From NCBI GenBank assembly GCA_918797485.1, contig CAKKNE010000005.1, forward strand, positions 2,418,001-2,482,000: a DNA stretch of 64,000 nucleotides. Reading direction: 5' to 3'. How positions within the stretch are numbered: position 1 is the first letter of the stretch; the number at the start of each line of letters is the position of its first letter. Source of the DNA: Pelagomonas calceolata. Lineage: Eukaryota; Sar; Pelagophyceae; Pelagomonadales; Pelagomonadaceae. A program made the position numbers and the translations under genes. The notes beneath the pieces are model-generated. The model saw only the letters and a list, made by a program, of their open reading frames with translations. It did no database searches and was not told the origin of the DNA. Shown piece after piece: positions 56,583-64,000 of the stretch.

Positions 56583-58358
56583 TTAAAACTCGGCAGCAGA
56601 AGAAGACGAGGCCAACAACCAGGCCTCCACGCCGTCGTCCCAGGGCCTCCACCGCGGCCGCTCGAGGACGTCGTCGCGCGCGCGCACGGCGGCGACGGGC
56701 ACGACCGCGCGCAGCGAGCCCGGCACGCCGTCGACGAGCGCGCCGCGCCGCGCCAGCGCGTCCGCCCGGAGGAACGCGAGGACTAGCGGCGCGCGCGGCG
56801 ACGCGAGGTCGCCACGCGTCCGCGGCGCGAGCGCGCGCGCGGGCGCCGCGCCCGACTCCAAGAGCGCGTCGAGCGCCCGGCACGAGGCCGCCACGACGCC
56901 GTCGCGGTGCGCCGCCCGCAAAATAGCAGCAGCGGCGCGCCGGAAGTCGCGCCGCGCGACGGCTTCTAGAGATGCGTCGTAGCGCAGGGTCGTGGCGTGC
57001 TTCGAGACAAAACATAAAGCGGCCGCCTCGTCCCAGCGCCAGCCGTCGTCACCGTCCTCGTCAAAAGCGACGGGGAACGCGAGCTCAAAACAACCGCCCG
57101 CCTCCTCGAACGCGGCCCAGTCGCACGCCTCATCCAAAGCGCCGAGCGGCTCGTCGCCGTCCGACGACTCCGTGTCGTCTTCGTAAAGAAGCCGCGCGCC
57201 GCCCAGCGCCTTGGCTCCGACGCACCGCGCCTGCAGCACGGCCGTCGCGACGGCGCCGCTCTGACACCCGGGGAGCCGCAGCCACGCCTCGAGGCGCGCC
57301 ACGAGACTTTGCGTGAGCGCGCCCGCCCGTAGGGCGCAGCAGACCAGCGCGTTAATCGAACGCGCGTCGTCCGACCCGCGTTCGATCAATAAATCCAACG
57401 CCGCCTCGACGTCGTCGCCCCGCGACTCGAGGATCAGCTCCTGGACGTGGCCCGCGCAGTCGCCCGGGGCCGCGCCCGTCCGCGCCGCTTGCGGCGCCGG
57501 CCGGCGTTCCAGGCGACGCTGCGCCTCCAGCGCCCGCGCCGCCTCGACGGTGACCGGCGTTTCGTCCCTCGCGACGAACGGCCGCTGTCTCACCAAGATC
57601 CGGTGCGACGGCAGCAGGCACATGCGCGCCGTCTCAAGGGAGGCGCCCTCACACACGACCGCCGCGTTTTTAGACAGAGCGGCCTCATCATCAAAAGGCG
57701 GCGGCACCTCCGGCGGCGCCGCGTCGGCCTCGTCTTCCGAAAAACCTCCGGCGGAGCCGACGCTCGACGTGCGGCGCCGCGGCGATTCAACCCGCGGCGC
57801 CGCGCGCGGCGGCGGGCGCTCGAGCCTCACCGGCGCACCCGGCGGTCGCCGCGCGCGCCGCTCGCGGCGCAGCTCCCGCGGCGTCTTGGGCTCCGTCGGC
57901 GTCGCCGCGTGCCGCGCGTCCGCCGCCACGGCGTCCGCGGCGGCCGCCTCCGCGGCGAAGTCCTCGGGCTCGTCGTCCTCCTCCTCCTCCACAGTAACGT
58001 CGTCGTCGTCGCCGCCCTCGTCCGAGAAGCCGTCCAGGTGGTCGAGGCGCTCGTCCTCCGCGGCCGCGGCGTCGGCCGCGGCCGCCTTCGCCGCCGCGAG
58101 CGGGTCGACGAAGGCCGTGGGCGGCGGCCGTCTTATCCGTTGTGGGTGACTTTGCGGCGCGGCGAGCGCGTCGATGCTCGCGTCCCGCGCGGCGAGGGCC
58201 ACGGCTTCCCTTATTAATTCGTCGGCCGCTTCTTCTGCGGGGTCCGGCGGCGGCGGCGGTGCGAAGCCCCAGGCGTCTACTACCAGGATTTGCTCCTTGG
58301 GTGGTGGGCGCTCGTAGCGCACGGCGGTGCTGGCCGCTGGCATGTGCGCTGCTGGCAT
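56583..58358 (-). CDS. Hypothetical large GC-rich protein
   Basis: 591 residues from ATG 58358. The first 230 residues are low-complexity (PAEEAADELIREAVALAARD, poly-Ala, a DDDDVTVEEEEDDEPED acidic run, then Arg/Pro-rich). The remainder has helical, more ordered character (HVQELILESRGDDVEAALDL, DDARSINALVCCALRAGALT, AWLRLPGCQSGAVATAVLQA) that could be armadillo/HEAT-like helices, and an acidic segment EDDTESSDGDEPLGALDEA. No motif allows a functional call. The sequence is among the most GC-rich of the window. Confidence 0.6.
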   Translation of the reverse strand: MPAAHMPAASTAVRYERPPPKEQILVVDAWGFAPPPPPDPAEEAADELIREAVALAARDASIDALAAPQSHPQRIRRPPPTAFVDPLAAAKAAAADAAAAEDERLDHLDGFSDEGGDDDDVTVEEEEDDEPEDFAAEAAAADAVAADARHAATPTEPKTPRELRRERRARRPPGAPVRLERPPPRAAPRVESPRRRTSSVGSAGGFSEDEADAAPPEVPPPFDDEAALSKNAAVVCEGASLETARMCLLPSHRILVRQRPFVARDETPVTVEAARALEAQRRLERRPAPQAARTGAAPGDCAGHVQELILESRGDDVEAALDLLIERGSDDARSINALVCCALRAGALTQSLVARLEAWLRLPGCQSGAVATAVLQARCVGAKALGGARLLYEDDTESSDGDEPLGALDEACDWAAFEEAGGCFELAFPVAFDEDGDDGWRWDEAAALCFVSKHATTLRYDASLEAVARRDFRRAAAAILRAAHRDGVVAASCRALDALLESGAAPARALAPRTRGDLASPRAPLVLAFLRADALARRGALVDGVPGSLRAVVPVAAVRARDDVLERPRWRPWDDGVEAWLLASSSSAAEF

Positions 58359-58677
58359 GATGAGAGCTCAGTCTGGTCGAGGCATGATTAACATGGCTGC
58401 GAGGTACGAATTACGATAACTTCCAGGCGCAGGGCCCGATCTCAGCCGTGGTCAGCGCAAAAAAGTTGCCTCATGGGCGCTTGCTAGTGTCTTACGTGAC
58501 GCTAGGATTATCGGCTGATCAGACCACTGCGTCAGCGACCAAAACTGCCACATTCGTGCACGAGAACCGTGCCCGGTGCTCAGGCAGTGCACAACGCATC
58601 AGTGTTCTCTAACGAGTCTCTCTCCGTGCTTCAAACGGGACTTCTGACACCGCTCGTGCAGTCAAAACACCAGCAGT
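58359..58677. other. Divergent promoter region
   Basis: 319 bp with CTAG palindrome copy 6 (58483-58506). Confidence 0.4.
58483..58506 (-). promoter_or_regulatory. CTAG palindrome, copy 6
   Basis: GCTAGTGT, eight bases, then ACGCTAGG; about 125 and 172 bp from the divergent starts. Confidence 0.55.
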
Positions 58678-59253
58678 ATGAAAACCATCGTCGTCCTAGC
58701 CGCCACCGCATCCGTCAGCAGCGCCTTGGGCCCGCTGGCCCCCTCCGTGTCTGCCCGCGACATGATGCCAAAAAAACTGGGCGCTCGCTGGTACACGGGC
58801 TACCAGACGGCGTACCCGAACGGCGCGAAAGACATGCCAGACGCGCCACCCGAGAGCACGAGCGCTACGCTCGGGGACCACGAACCCGCGCTTTTCAATT
58901 TCTGGAAGCAGATTCACGAGCAATCTGATGTGTACGAGGTCGCGCTCGCGCGGCCCCTGGGAATCGTCTTCGAGGAGATTGCGCCGCTTGGCGCGGCGCC
59001 CGCGGGCGTCAAGGTCATCGAGGTGTCGGAGGGCTCCAACGCGGAGAAGGCGGGCTGCGTCGCCGTCGGCGACGTCCTCGTGGGCGTCACCGGCGTCCGC
59101 TACCCGGGCAGCGCGTACCTCGGCGCGGCGAAGCCGGAACGCGACATCTTCCCGGCACACGAGATGAATTTTGACCAGGTCGTGGAGGCGATCGGGTCGA
59201 ACGAGCCGCCGGAGTGCGACGACGTCATCCTGCGGCTCCGGCGGGCGGCCTAG
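58678..59253 (+). CDS. Plastid-type PDZ-domain protein
   Basis: 191 residues. The N-terminus MKTIVVLAATASVSSALGPLAP looks like a signal peptide with an SALGP transit junction. Residues about 85-185 form a PDZ domain: ALARPLGIVFEEIAPLGAA (carboxylate-binding PLGI loop), VKVIEVSEGSNAEKAGCVAV and GDVLVGVTGVRYPGSA. PDZ domains bind C-terminal peptides; here it may recruit a membrane or lumen partner. No protease domain is present. Confidence 0.75.
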   Translation: MKTIVVLAATASVSSALGPLAPSVSARDMMPKKLGARWYTGYQTAYPNGAKDMPDAPPESTSATLGDHEPALFNFWKQIHEQSDVYEVALARPLGIVFEEIAPLGAAPAGVKVIEVSEGSNAEKAGCVAVGDVLVGVTGVRYPGSAYLGAAKPERDIFPAHEMNFDQVVEAIGSNEPPECDDVILRLRRAA

Positions 59254-59296
59254 AGCGCGTGTGCGCCTGTAATGGCGAAAAAAAGGTTTTTTTGCC

Positions 59297-60211
59297 TCAA
59301 CTAGCACTAAGGCACAGCAGGACCGGCGATGGTGGTGACATTAACCACGAGGCGCCCTCCTCGCGACCACCCTCCAGAATCACGCCTGCCCGTCCGTCCG
59401 TGGGGAGGTCACCAAAGAGGCGCGCGAGGAGCTGTCCCGGGCGGCGCCGACGAGTGCGAGCCAGTGTCGACGGCGGCACCGCGCGATCCCGGGCGCAGAG
59501 TTCCCGGAGCACGTCCAGCTGGAGCCGCGGCGCGTGCCGATAGCCTGCCCATGTGCCGCCCGCCGCGCGAACGTCGGCCAGGAGCGCCATGCTAGTGGCG
59601 AAGCGCAAGCGCTTGTTGCGCAACCATAAATCCCAGTTTTCATGTCCTTGACTGGTTGATGCCATCTGCGAAACCCGGTCGTCATGCGCCCGCCGCGCGA
59701 TCGATTCCAGGTCTTCACCATTGCGGCGAAGGTCGAGGCGGGCTCCGTGACTCAATAATATCCGAACACAATGGTCCATTGTTCCAACAACGGGCGTGAC
59801 CGTGACGGCGAGCATCAGTGGAGTGGACCCGACCGGAGTATGGTAGCCGAAATGTGGTAAACCTGCTGTCACGGATGACCGCGCATCGACAGAAGCTCCC
59901 GCCTCCAGGAGTGCGGTGACGACATTAACCTTCGCCGCATAGTTCGTAATTGCGATGTGGAGGGGCGTGAGGCCCTCCCAGCGGATGTCGACGTTTCGCG
60001 GTCCCGCGGCGAGGACCGCGCGGACCATGTGGTATACCTCGTGAGATCCGCTATGAGTACCCACTGCGATGTGGAGTAGGGGCTTCCCGTTCTCGTCGAC
60101 GTCGTCGGGATCGCCGCCAGAGGCTAGGTAATCTGCTAGTGGTCCGCGTAACCAGCTGGGATTGCTGTGCGCGGCGTGTGCCCAAGCGGCAACGAGCGGC
60201 GGCAACACCAT
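59297..60211 (-). CDS. Ankyrin-repeat protein
   Basis: 304 residues. About four ankyrin repeats between residues 30 and 175: DENGKPLLHIAVGTHSGSHE, RWEGLTPLHIAITNYAAKVN, GSTPLMLAVTVTPVVGTMDH and ILLSHGARLDLRRNGEDLES. The C-terminal 130 residues are Arg-rich (NKRLRFATSMALLADVRAAG) and end in a hydrophobic stretch VLLCLSAS. A binding scaffold of unknown target. Convergent with the PDZ gene, 43 bp between stops. Confidence 0.75.
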   Translation of the reverse strand: MVLPPLVAAWAHAAHSNPSWLRGPLADYLASGGDPDDVDENGKPLLHIAVGTHSGSHEVYHMVRAVLAAGPRNVDIRWEGLTPLHIAITNYAAKVNVVTALLEAGASVDARSSVTAGLPHFGYHTPVGSTPLMLAVTVTPVVGTMDHCVRILLSHGARLDLRRNGEDLESIARRAHDDRVSQMASTSQGHENWDLWLRNKRLRFATSMALLADVRAAGGTWAGYRHAPRLQLDVLRELCARDRAVPPSTLARTRRRRPGQLLARLFGDLPTDGRAGVILEGGREEGASWLMSPPSPVLLCLSAS

Positions 60212-60483
60212 CGTGAGTGGATCGTAGTCTCGTGCCTATCCGAGGGCCGCAAAAAACCACTGGCAAAACCCCTCTTGCTTTGTATGAGTTCCGGTGCGCT
60301 ACCGGGCCCAGACCTCCTGCGCGCGATTCCTGGCGTGCTGTGTAGGGGGGGCTGAGGGGCTATGAGAGCGCTAGAGCGCAAATTGAGGGGGCAAAACCCG
60401 TTTTTTTGGCCCGGACGAAGTAAATCAACACGACCACGTCTTACTCTTGGCTTCAGACGGAGAGGGGGAGGGGGAGACGTCCT

Positions 60484-63400
60484 TCAGAACGCGGTGGCGA
60501 CCGGCAGAGTTCCCGCCGCCGACGCCGGCGCCGCGTGCGCGTAGGCGACAGGCATGTTGCGCGGGAGCGGCGGCGCGGCCGCGTCCGGCGCGATGGACGT
60601 GAACGCCGGGTTGAGGTCCAGCGCGAGCTCCGGCGGGTCGCGGTCGCGGCCTAACGCGAGCAGGCCCATGGACCCGATGCGCCAGAGGCCTCCCGGTTTG
60701 CGGCTCTGCATGCCAACATTGTCGAACAGGAGCCGCGGCTTGGCCGTCGCGGGCACTACCCACGCTTGAGGCAGGCAACGGACCGAATCTAGAGCGGGTG
60801 GCTCTGGAGTCGTAGAGACGCCGAGGCCGATAGCTGTGAAACCCTCGGGCGCGACCGGAGTCCACACGTATAAAGAAGTACGACCCGTCGTGATCTCCCA
60901 AAGCCGACGGAACGCGACGGCCGTCGGGAGCCAGCGGTCCCGGACAGCAGTGACATCCACTCTCTTGAAGCGGCGCGCCGAGATCGTCAATAGTTTCGCG
61001 TTGGTCGGGTTCTTGCGCGAGCCGTGACCAAACACCCCGAGAGGCACGCTCAGCGTCGCCGTCCCCAACATGCCCCGCTTCCAGTGCGGGTCGGCCAGAT
61101 CCGCGGTCCAGATGCTCGCTTCGGACCGCGAGCCGCGCGCGTTCGCGAGGCAGCCGCGGGCGTCCCACAACGCGACCGCTTTCGTCGTAATACTATCAAT
61201 GGAGAACGAGCAACACTTGAGCACGTCCTGAGCGGACACCGCGGCGGCTGGCGGCGCCGTCGGTGCCGGATCCTTCGCGTCGAAGGCCTTGACGAACTCG
61301 TCCCTACTGATCATGCCGTCCTCGTCGGCGTCCATGAACACGGCCACCGCCAGACAGGTCGCGGGCCTGGCGCGAGATAGAAGCCAGCGAAGCCCGACGG
61401 CCAACTCCCCTCGAGTTAAAATGCCGTCGCCGTCGGCGTCGAACGCTTCGAAACAGTCGGCGGGAGACATCGACCGGCGGTCGAGCTCCGCGGCGCAACG
61501 AACCAGGGTAGCGCGCGCGTCGTCGCCGCGATCGCCCGCTTCCGTGGACGTCGCCTTGCCGAACAATGGAGCGAGTGGCGTGGAGACCCAGGCGCGTCTC
61601 GACCGGCGCTTGCACCCGCGGAGCGCCTCCCACCAATCACAGCGCGTGGCGACGGCGGCCTTCTCCTCATTGCCGAGACATCTCCGCAGCTGCTCCACCG
61701 CGCCATGGGACGGGTCGAGGTCAACGTCGCAAAAAGATAGGACGCGCGCGGTGCGCCGGTCCAACTGGCCGTCGACCGTGGTAATAGTAGTCGTCGTGCC
61801 CAGAATGCTCGCTTCCACGGAGGAATCTCCGTCGAAGGCGGCGTTCGTGGCCGAAAGTCCCCGCAGGCGTAAAGCCGCGCCGCCGCCCGAGTGGCACAGC
61901 GCCCGCAGCGCCTCGGCCTCGGCCAATGAGACGACAACGAAACGGCGGCTCTCCGCAGAAGAGCAGGCCACAGCCCGCTCGGCGCGCTGGCGCAGCGTCG
62001 TCTTGTCACCGCCCGCGAGCACGGAGGCGTCGACGTCTAAGATACGTGCCAGGTCCTTCTCGTCCCCGTCAGCCTCGACTAAAGCTCTGTCTACTGAGGC
62101 CTTGTCGGCCGGCGACGGCGCGCAGACGCCAGCCGCAGCACCACCATCACATTCCAAGACCACCACAATGTTCTTGATGCGGCGGCGTGTTGTCGTGGGA
62201 GGCAGGTAATTCGCGGTAAGATACAAGTCCTTTGGTAGGCCGCCGGGCGCGTCGACGACGCCCTTCTTGCGGGTCGCGGCGACGGGGCGGACTTCCGTCC
62301 AGGGTCGAAAAACGCCGCCTTTCCAGGCCGGAGCGTCGAGGAGCGAGACCTCCCAGGGCGTCTCCCCCTCATGATCGCGGTCGTAATCTCCAGGTAGCGG
62401 TTCCTCGACCTCCTGTTCCTGCTCTTGCTCCTGCTCTTGCTCCTGCTCCTGCTCTTGTTCCTGCTCTTGTTCTTGCTCCGCTTCTTCCTCTTTCTCGTCT
62501 TCGAGCGCGGCCGCAGCGTCGTCGGCGCCGCCGCCGCCGTCGGCCTCGGCTCGGGCGATGGATAAAGCCACGACTTGGGCGGACCGCTCGTCCTGGAGCC
62601 AGCGCGGGCGCCGCGACTCGACCAGCCTCTTTAATTCGTCAAGCTGGTCCGGCGGACCCTCCAACGAATTCGGCACCGACGTGTCGACCGCCTCGGAGAA
62701 GATCTCGACGCAGGCCGGGTCCGGCGGCGAGCCGGCCTCGGCCAGAAGTTTCGCAAAGGCCTGCTTGCGCCACACCGAGTTGCACGTCTGTATGGTGAGC
62801 AGTCGGCCCTGGGCGATCTCCGTACTGAATCCTTGGGCGTAGAGATAAGCGGCGATGTCGCCCAACGCTAGTTCGCTGCCCGCCGTCTTGATCTGGGCGC
62901 GGACCTCCGGAATCAACGCGTAGCGGAGCGTTTGTCCGCGACCGACGCCTCTCATTCGATATGCCGCCTGGGCGAGGTCCCGAAATGACATATCCTTCGA
63001 GACGGACACTATAGCGACGCACACGGACGTCTGTTTGATGTCCATCCCCGTGCAGTGGGCCTGGTCATAGAAAGTAAAGCGCCGGGCCATGTCGACGCCA
63101 GCCGATGCCAACGGTAAGGGGCGGTCCACGCCTCGCTTCAGGACCATCTTCTTGCCCGCGCCGTCGAGGTAGACGACGGCCTGGTACGTCTCGGGCAGCA
63201 GCTTGAGGAGCTCCGTCGCGACCCCCAGGTTATTTAGACCCGTGATCAGCGCGCCGGCGTCGATCAATGCATGTGCACCAGATTTGGCCACCTGCTCGAG
63301 AAACGAATTGGGAGACCAGTTGTCGTCGAGCGGCCACACCTCGGCCACCGTCGGATCGGTCAGCGTCTCCAAAATTCGCGCGTCGTCACCCGCGGCGAAC

Positions 63401-64000
63401 GCCGCTTCGCCGAGCTCTTCCGGTAACAAATCGTTTGGCGTCCCGCTAAAGCCGAGTCGCTTCTCGAATAACAGCGACCCTCCGAGCGCTTGTCCCGACG
63501 CCGACAGCTTCGACGCGCGGACCACGAGAGCCGTCGGGAACGCGTGCTGGTCTAAATAACGGAACGCGGCCCGCGGGGCCTTGTGCAGGAGGCGAGCGAG
63601 TGCATCCACTTGAGCCGGGTCTCTCACGTCGAGAGAGTTCAGCGGCCAGAGCCGCTGCCAGATGTCGCGCTCGTCGTCATTTATAGGTTCCGCGAGGAGC
63701 GGCGACGCCGGGCTGGCGTCGCTGTCGCGGCGCGACAGCGAGTTGACGTCTCCGCGGACGCGGCCGCCCGCCGACTCTACTAATTCTTTGTACGCGAGCG
63801 CGGCCGGCCGTTTCGACGAAACGCCGTGCTGCTGAGCAAAGTCGTCCCGCAGACCGCGCAGCATCGCCGCAACCGCGTCGCGTCGCATGCCTTCGTGGCG
63901 GAGTGCGAGGATCGTTAGACCGATCGCTACCTCTGGTTGCGAGTACTCGGACGCTTCGGAGGGCACGTCCTTGCCGATGAAGGGTACGGCGAGCAGCTTC
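60484..64000 (-). CDS. DUF3638/DUF3645 protein with EF-hands and VPS62/TECPR-like C-terminal domain (5' end outside window)
   Basis: 1171 residues visible; the frame is open to the right edge. It starts with the DUF3645 hallmark AVPFIGKDVPSEASEYSQPE and VAIGLTILALRHEG; residues about 290-370 match DUF3638 (RRFTFYDQAHCTGMDIKQTS, QAAYRMRGVGRGQTLRY). These families belong to very large fungal/protist proteins annotated as ubiquitin-thioesterase-like. Then a 24-residue (EQ)n run (near 62401-62490), an unassigned region, two EF-hands (FDADGDGILTRGELAVGL and MDADEDGMISRDEFVKAF), and a C-terminal beta-rich domain with SLYVWTPVAPEGFTAIGLGV and EPPALDSVRCLPQAWV, as in VPS62/VPS13-adaptor-like domains. 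A calcium-responsive membrane-associated scaffold is a reasonable inference. Confidence 0.75.
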   Translation of the reverse strand, partial: KLLAVPFIGKDVPSEASEYSQPEVAIGLTILALRHEGMRRDAVAAMLRGLRDDFAQQHGVSSKRPAALAYKELVESAGGRVRGDVNSLSRRDSDASPASPLLAEPINDDERDIWQRLWPLNSLDVRDPAQVDALARLLHKAPRAAFRYLDQHAFPTALVVRASKLSASGQALGGSLLFEKRLGFSGTPNDLLPEELGEAAFAAGDDARILETLTDPTVAEVWPLDDNWSPNSFLEQVAKSGAHALIDAGALITGLNNLGVATELLKLLPETYQAVVYLDGAGKKMVLKRGVDRPLPLASAGVDMARRFTFYDQAHCTGMDIKQTSVCVAIVSVSKDMSFRDLAQAAYRMRGVGRGQTLRYALIPEVRAQIKTAGSELALGDIAAYLYAQGFSTEIAQGRLLTIQTCNSVWRKQAFAKLLAEAGSPPDPACVEIFSEAVDTSVPNSLEGPPDQLDELKRLVESRRPRWLQDERSAQVVALSIARAEADGGGGADDAAAALEDEKEEEAEQEQEQEQEQEQEQEQEQEQEQEVEEPLPGDYDRDHEGETPWEVSLLDAPAWKGGVFRPWTEVRPVAATRKKGVVDAPGGLPKDLYLTANYLPPTTTRRRIKNIVVVLECDGGAAAGVCAPSPADKASVDRALVEADGDEKDLARILDVDASVLAGGDKTTLRQRAERAVACSSAESRRFVVVSLAEAEALRALCHSGGGAALRLRGLSATNAAFDGDSSVEASILGTTTTITTVDGQLDRRTARVLSFCDVDLDPSHGAVEQLRRCLGNEEKAAVATRCDWWEALRGCKRRSRRAWVSTPLAPLFGKATSTEAGDRGDDARATLVRCAAELDRRSMSPADCFEAFDADGDGILTRGELAVGLRWLLSRARPATCLAVAVFMDADEDGMISRDEFVKAFDAKDPAPTAPPAAAVSAQDVLKCCSFSIDSITTKAVALWDARGCLANARGSRSEASIWTADLADPHWKRGMLGTATLSVPLGVFGHGSRKNPTNAKLLTISARRFKRVDVTAVRDRWLPTAVAFRRLWEITTGRTSLYVWTPVAPEGFTAIGLGVSTTPEPPALDSVRCLPQAWVVPATAKPRLLFDNVGMQSRKPGGLWRIGSMGLLALGRDRDPPELALDLNPAFTSIAPDAAAPPLPRNMPVAYAHAAPASAAGTLPVATAF
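62401..62490 (-). repeat. Gln-Glu coding microsatellite
   Basis: Hexanucleotide (CAGGAG-type) repeats encoding alternating EQ within the DUF3638 protein, a region prone to length change. Confidence 0.8.

Overview
The window is nuclear DNA from a gene-dense, GC-rich, intron-poor eukaryote, most likely a pelagophyte or similar stramenopile alga. This assignment is inference. It rests on plastid presequences with an A-[F/L]-x-P type cleavage site (clearest in triose-phosphate isomerase, AAAFAPTAAP), cilium/flagellum genes (CFAP52), a mitochondrial ATP synthase beta gene, and introns that look like introner elements (transposon-derived introns with terminal inverted repeats and an 8-bp target-site duplication, known from the pelagophyte Aureococcus). 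No rRNA, tRNA, CRISPR array, virus-like element or autonomous transposon was recognised.

Layout. About 41 genes are packed head-to-head and tail-to-tail, with strand changing at most gene boundaries. 0-10 kb: IQ/TPR protein (partial), RING protein, membrane sulfotransferase, small zinc-ribbon-like ORF, NmrA-type reductase, large Cys-rich secreted protein, two unknowns. 10-18 kb: DsbA-like oxidoreductase, unknown, myristoylated Tudor/Agenet-like protein, TPR protein, FKBP-TPR co-chaperone, plastid coiled-coil protein. 18-27 kb (all minus): octad annexin, CCCH zinc-finger protein, 2OG oxygenase, plastid CS-cyclophilin. 27-37 kb: WW-like protein, PPPDE peptidase, basic microprotein plus FkbM-type methyltransferase, BTB-like protein, KOW-like nuclear protein, plastid SLC25 carrier fusion. 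37-50 kb: GT47 exostosin, a convergent pair of RPxSAP proteins, CFAP52, GT90, cytosolic dipeptidase, ATP synthase beta. 50-64 kb: membrane protein, truncated annexin copy, UBLCP1-type phosphatase, plastid TPI, small zinc protein, acidic-repeat secreted protein, unknown, PDZ protein, ankyrin protein, and a DUF3638/DUF3645 protein running off the right edge.

Reading frames had to be joined across introns in annexin, CCCH, KOW, GT47, dipeptidase, UBLCP1 and the small zinc protein; the splice sites given are read from sequence and frame and are not supported by transcripts. The main non-coding discoveries are: (1) an intact introner in the GT47 gene with perfect 15-bp inverted repeats and an 8-bp duplication that itself supplies a GC-AG donor, plus a related copy in UBLCP1; (2) an imperfect palindrome of about 24 bp (GCTAGCGT...GTAAGACACTAGC) in at least ten 5' flanks, mostly shared divergent promoters, and not seen in coding sequence; (3) an oriented 3'-flank element (GTTACGGTGCTAGGACTAG) just after the stop codons of five genes; (4) a tandem pair of hairpins with identical outer stem and bulge but covarying inner stems between two convergent genes.
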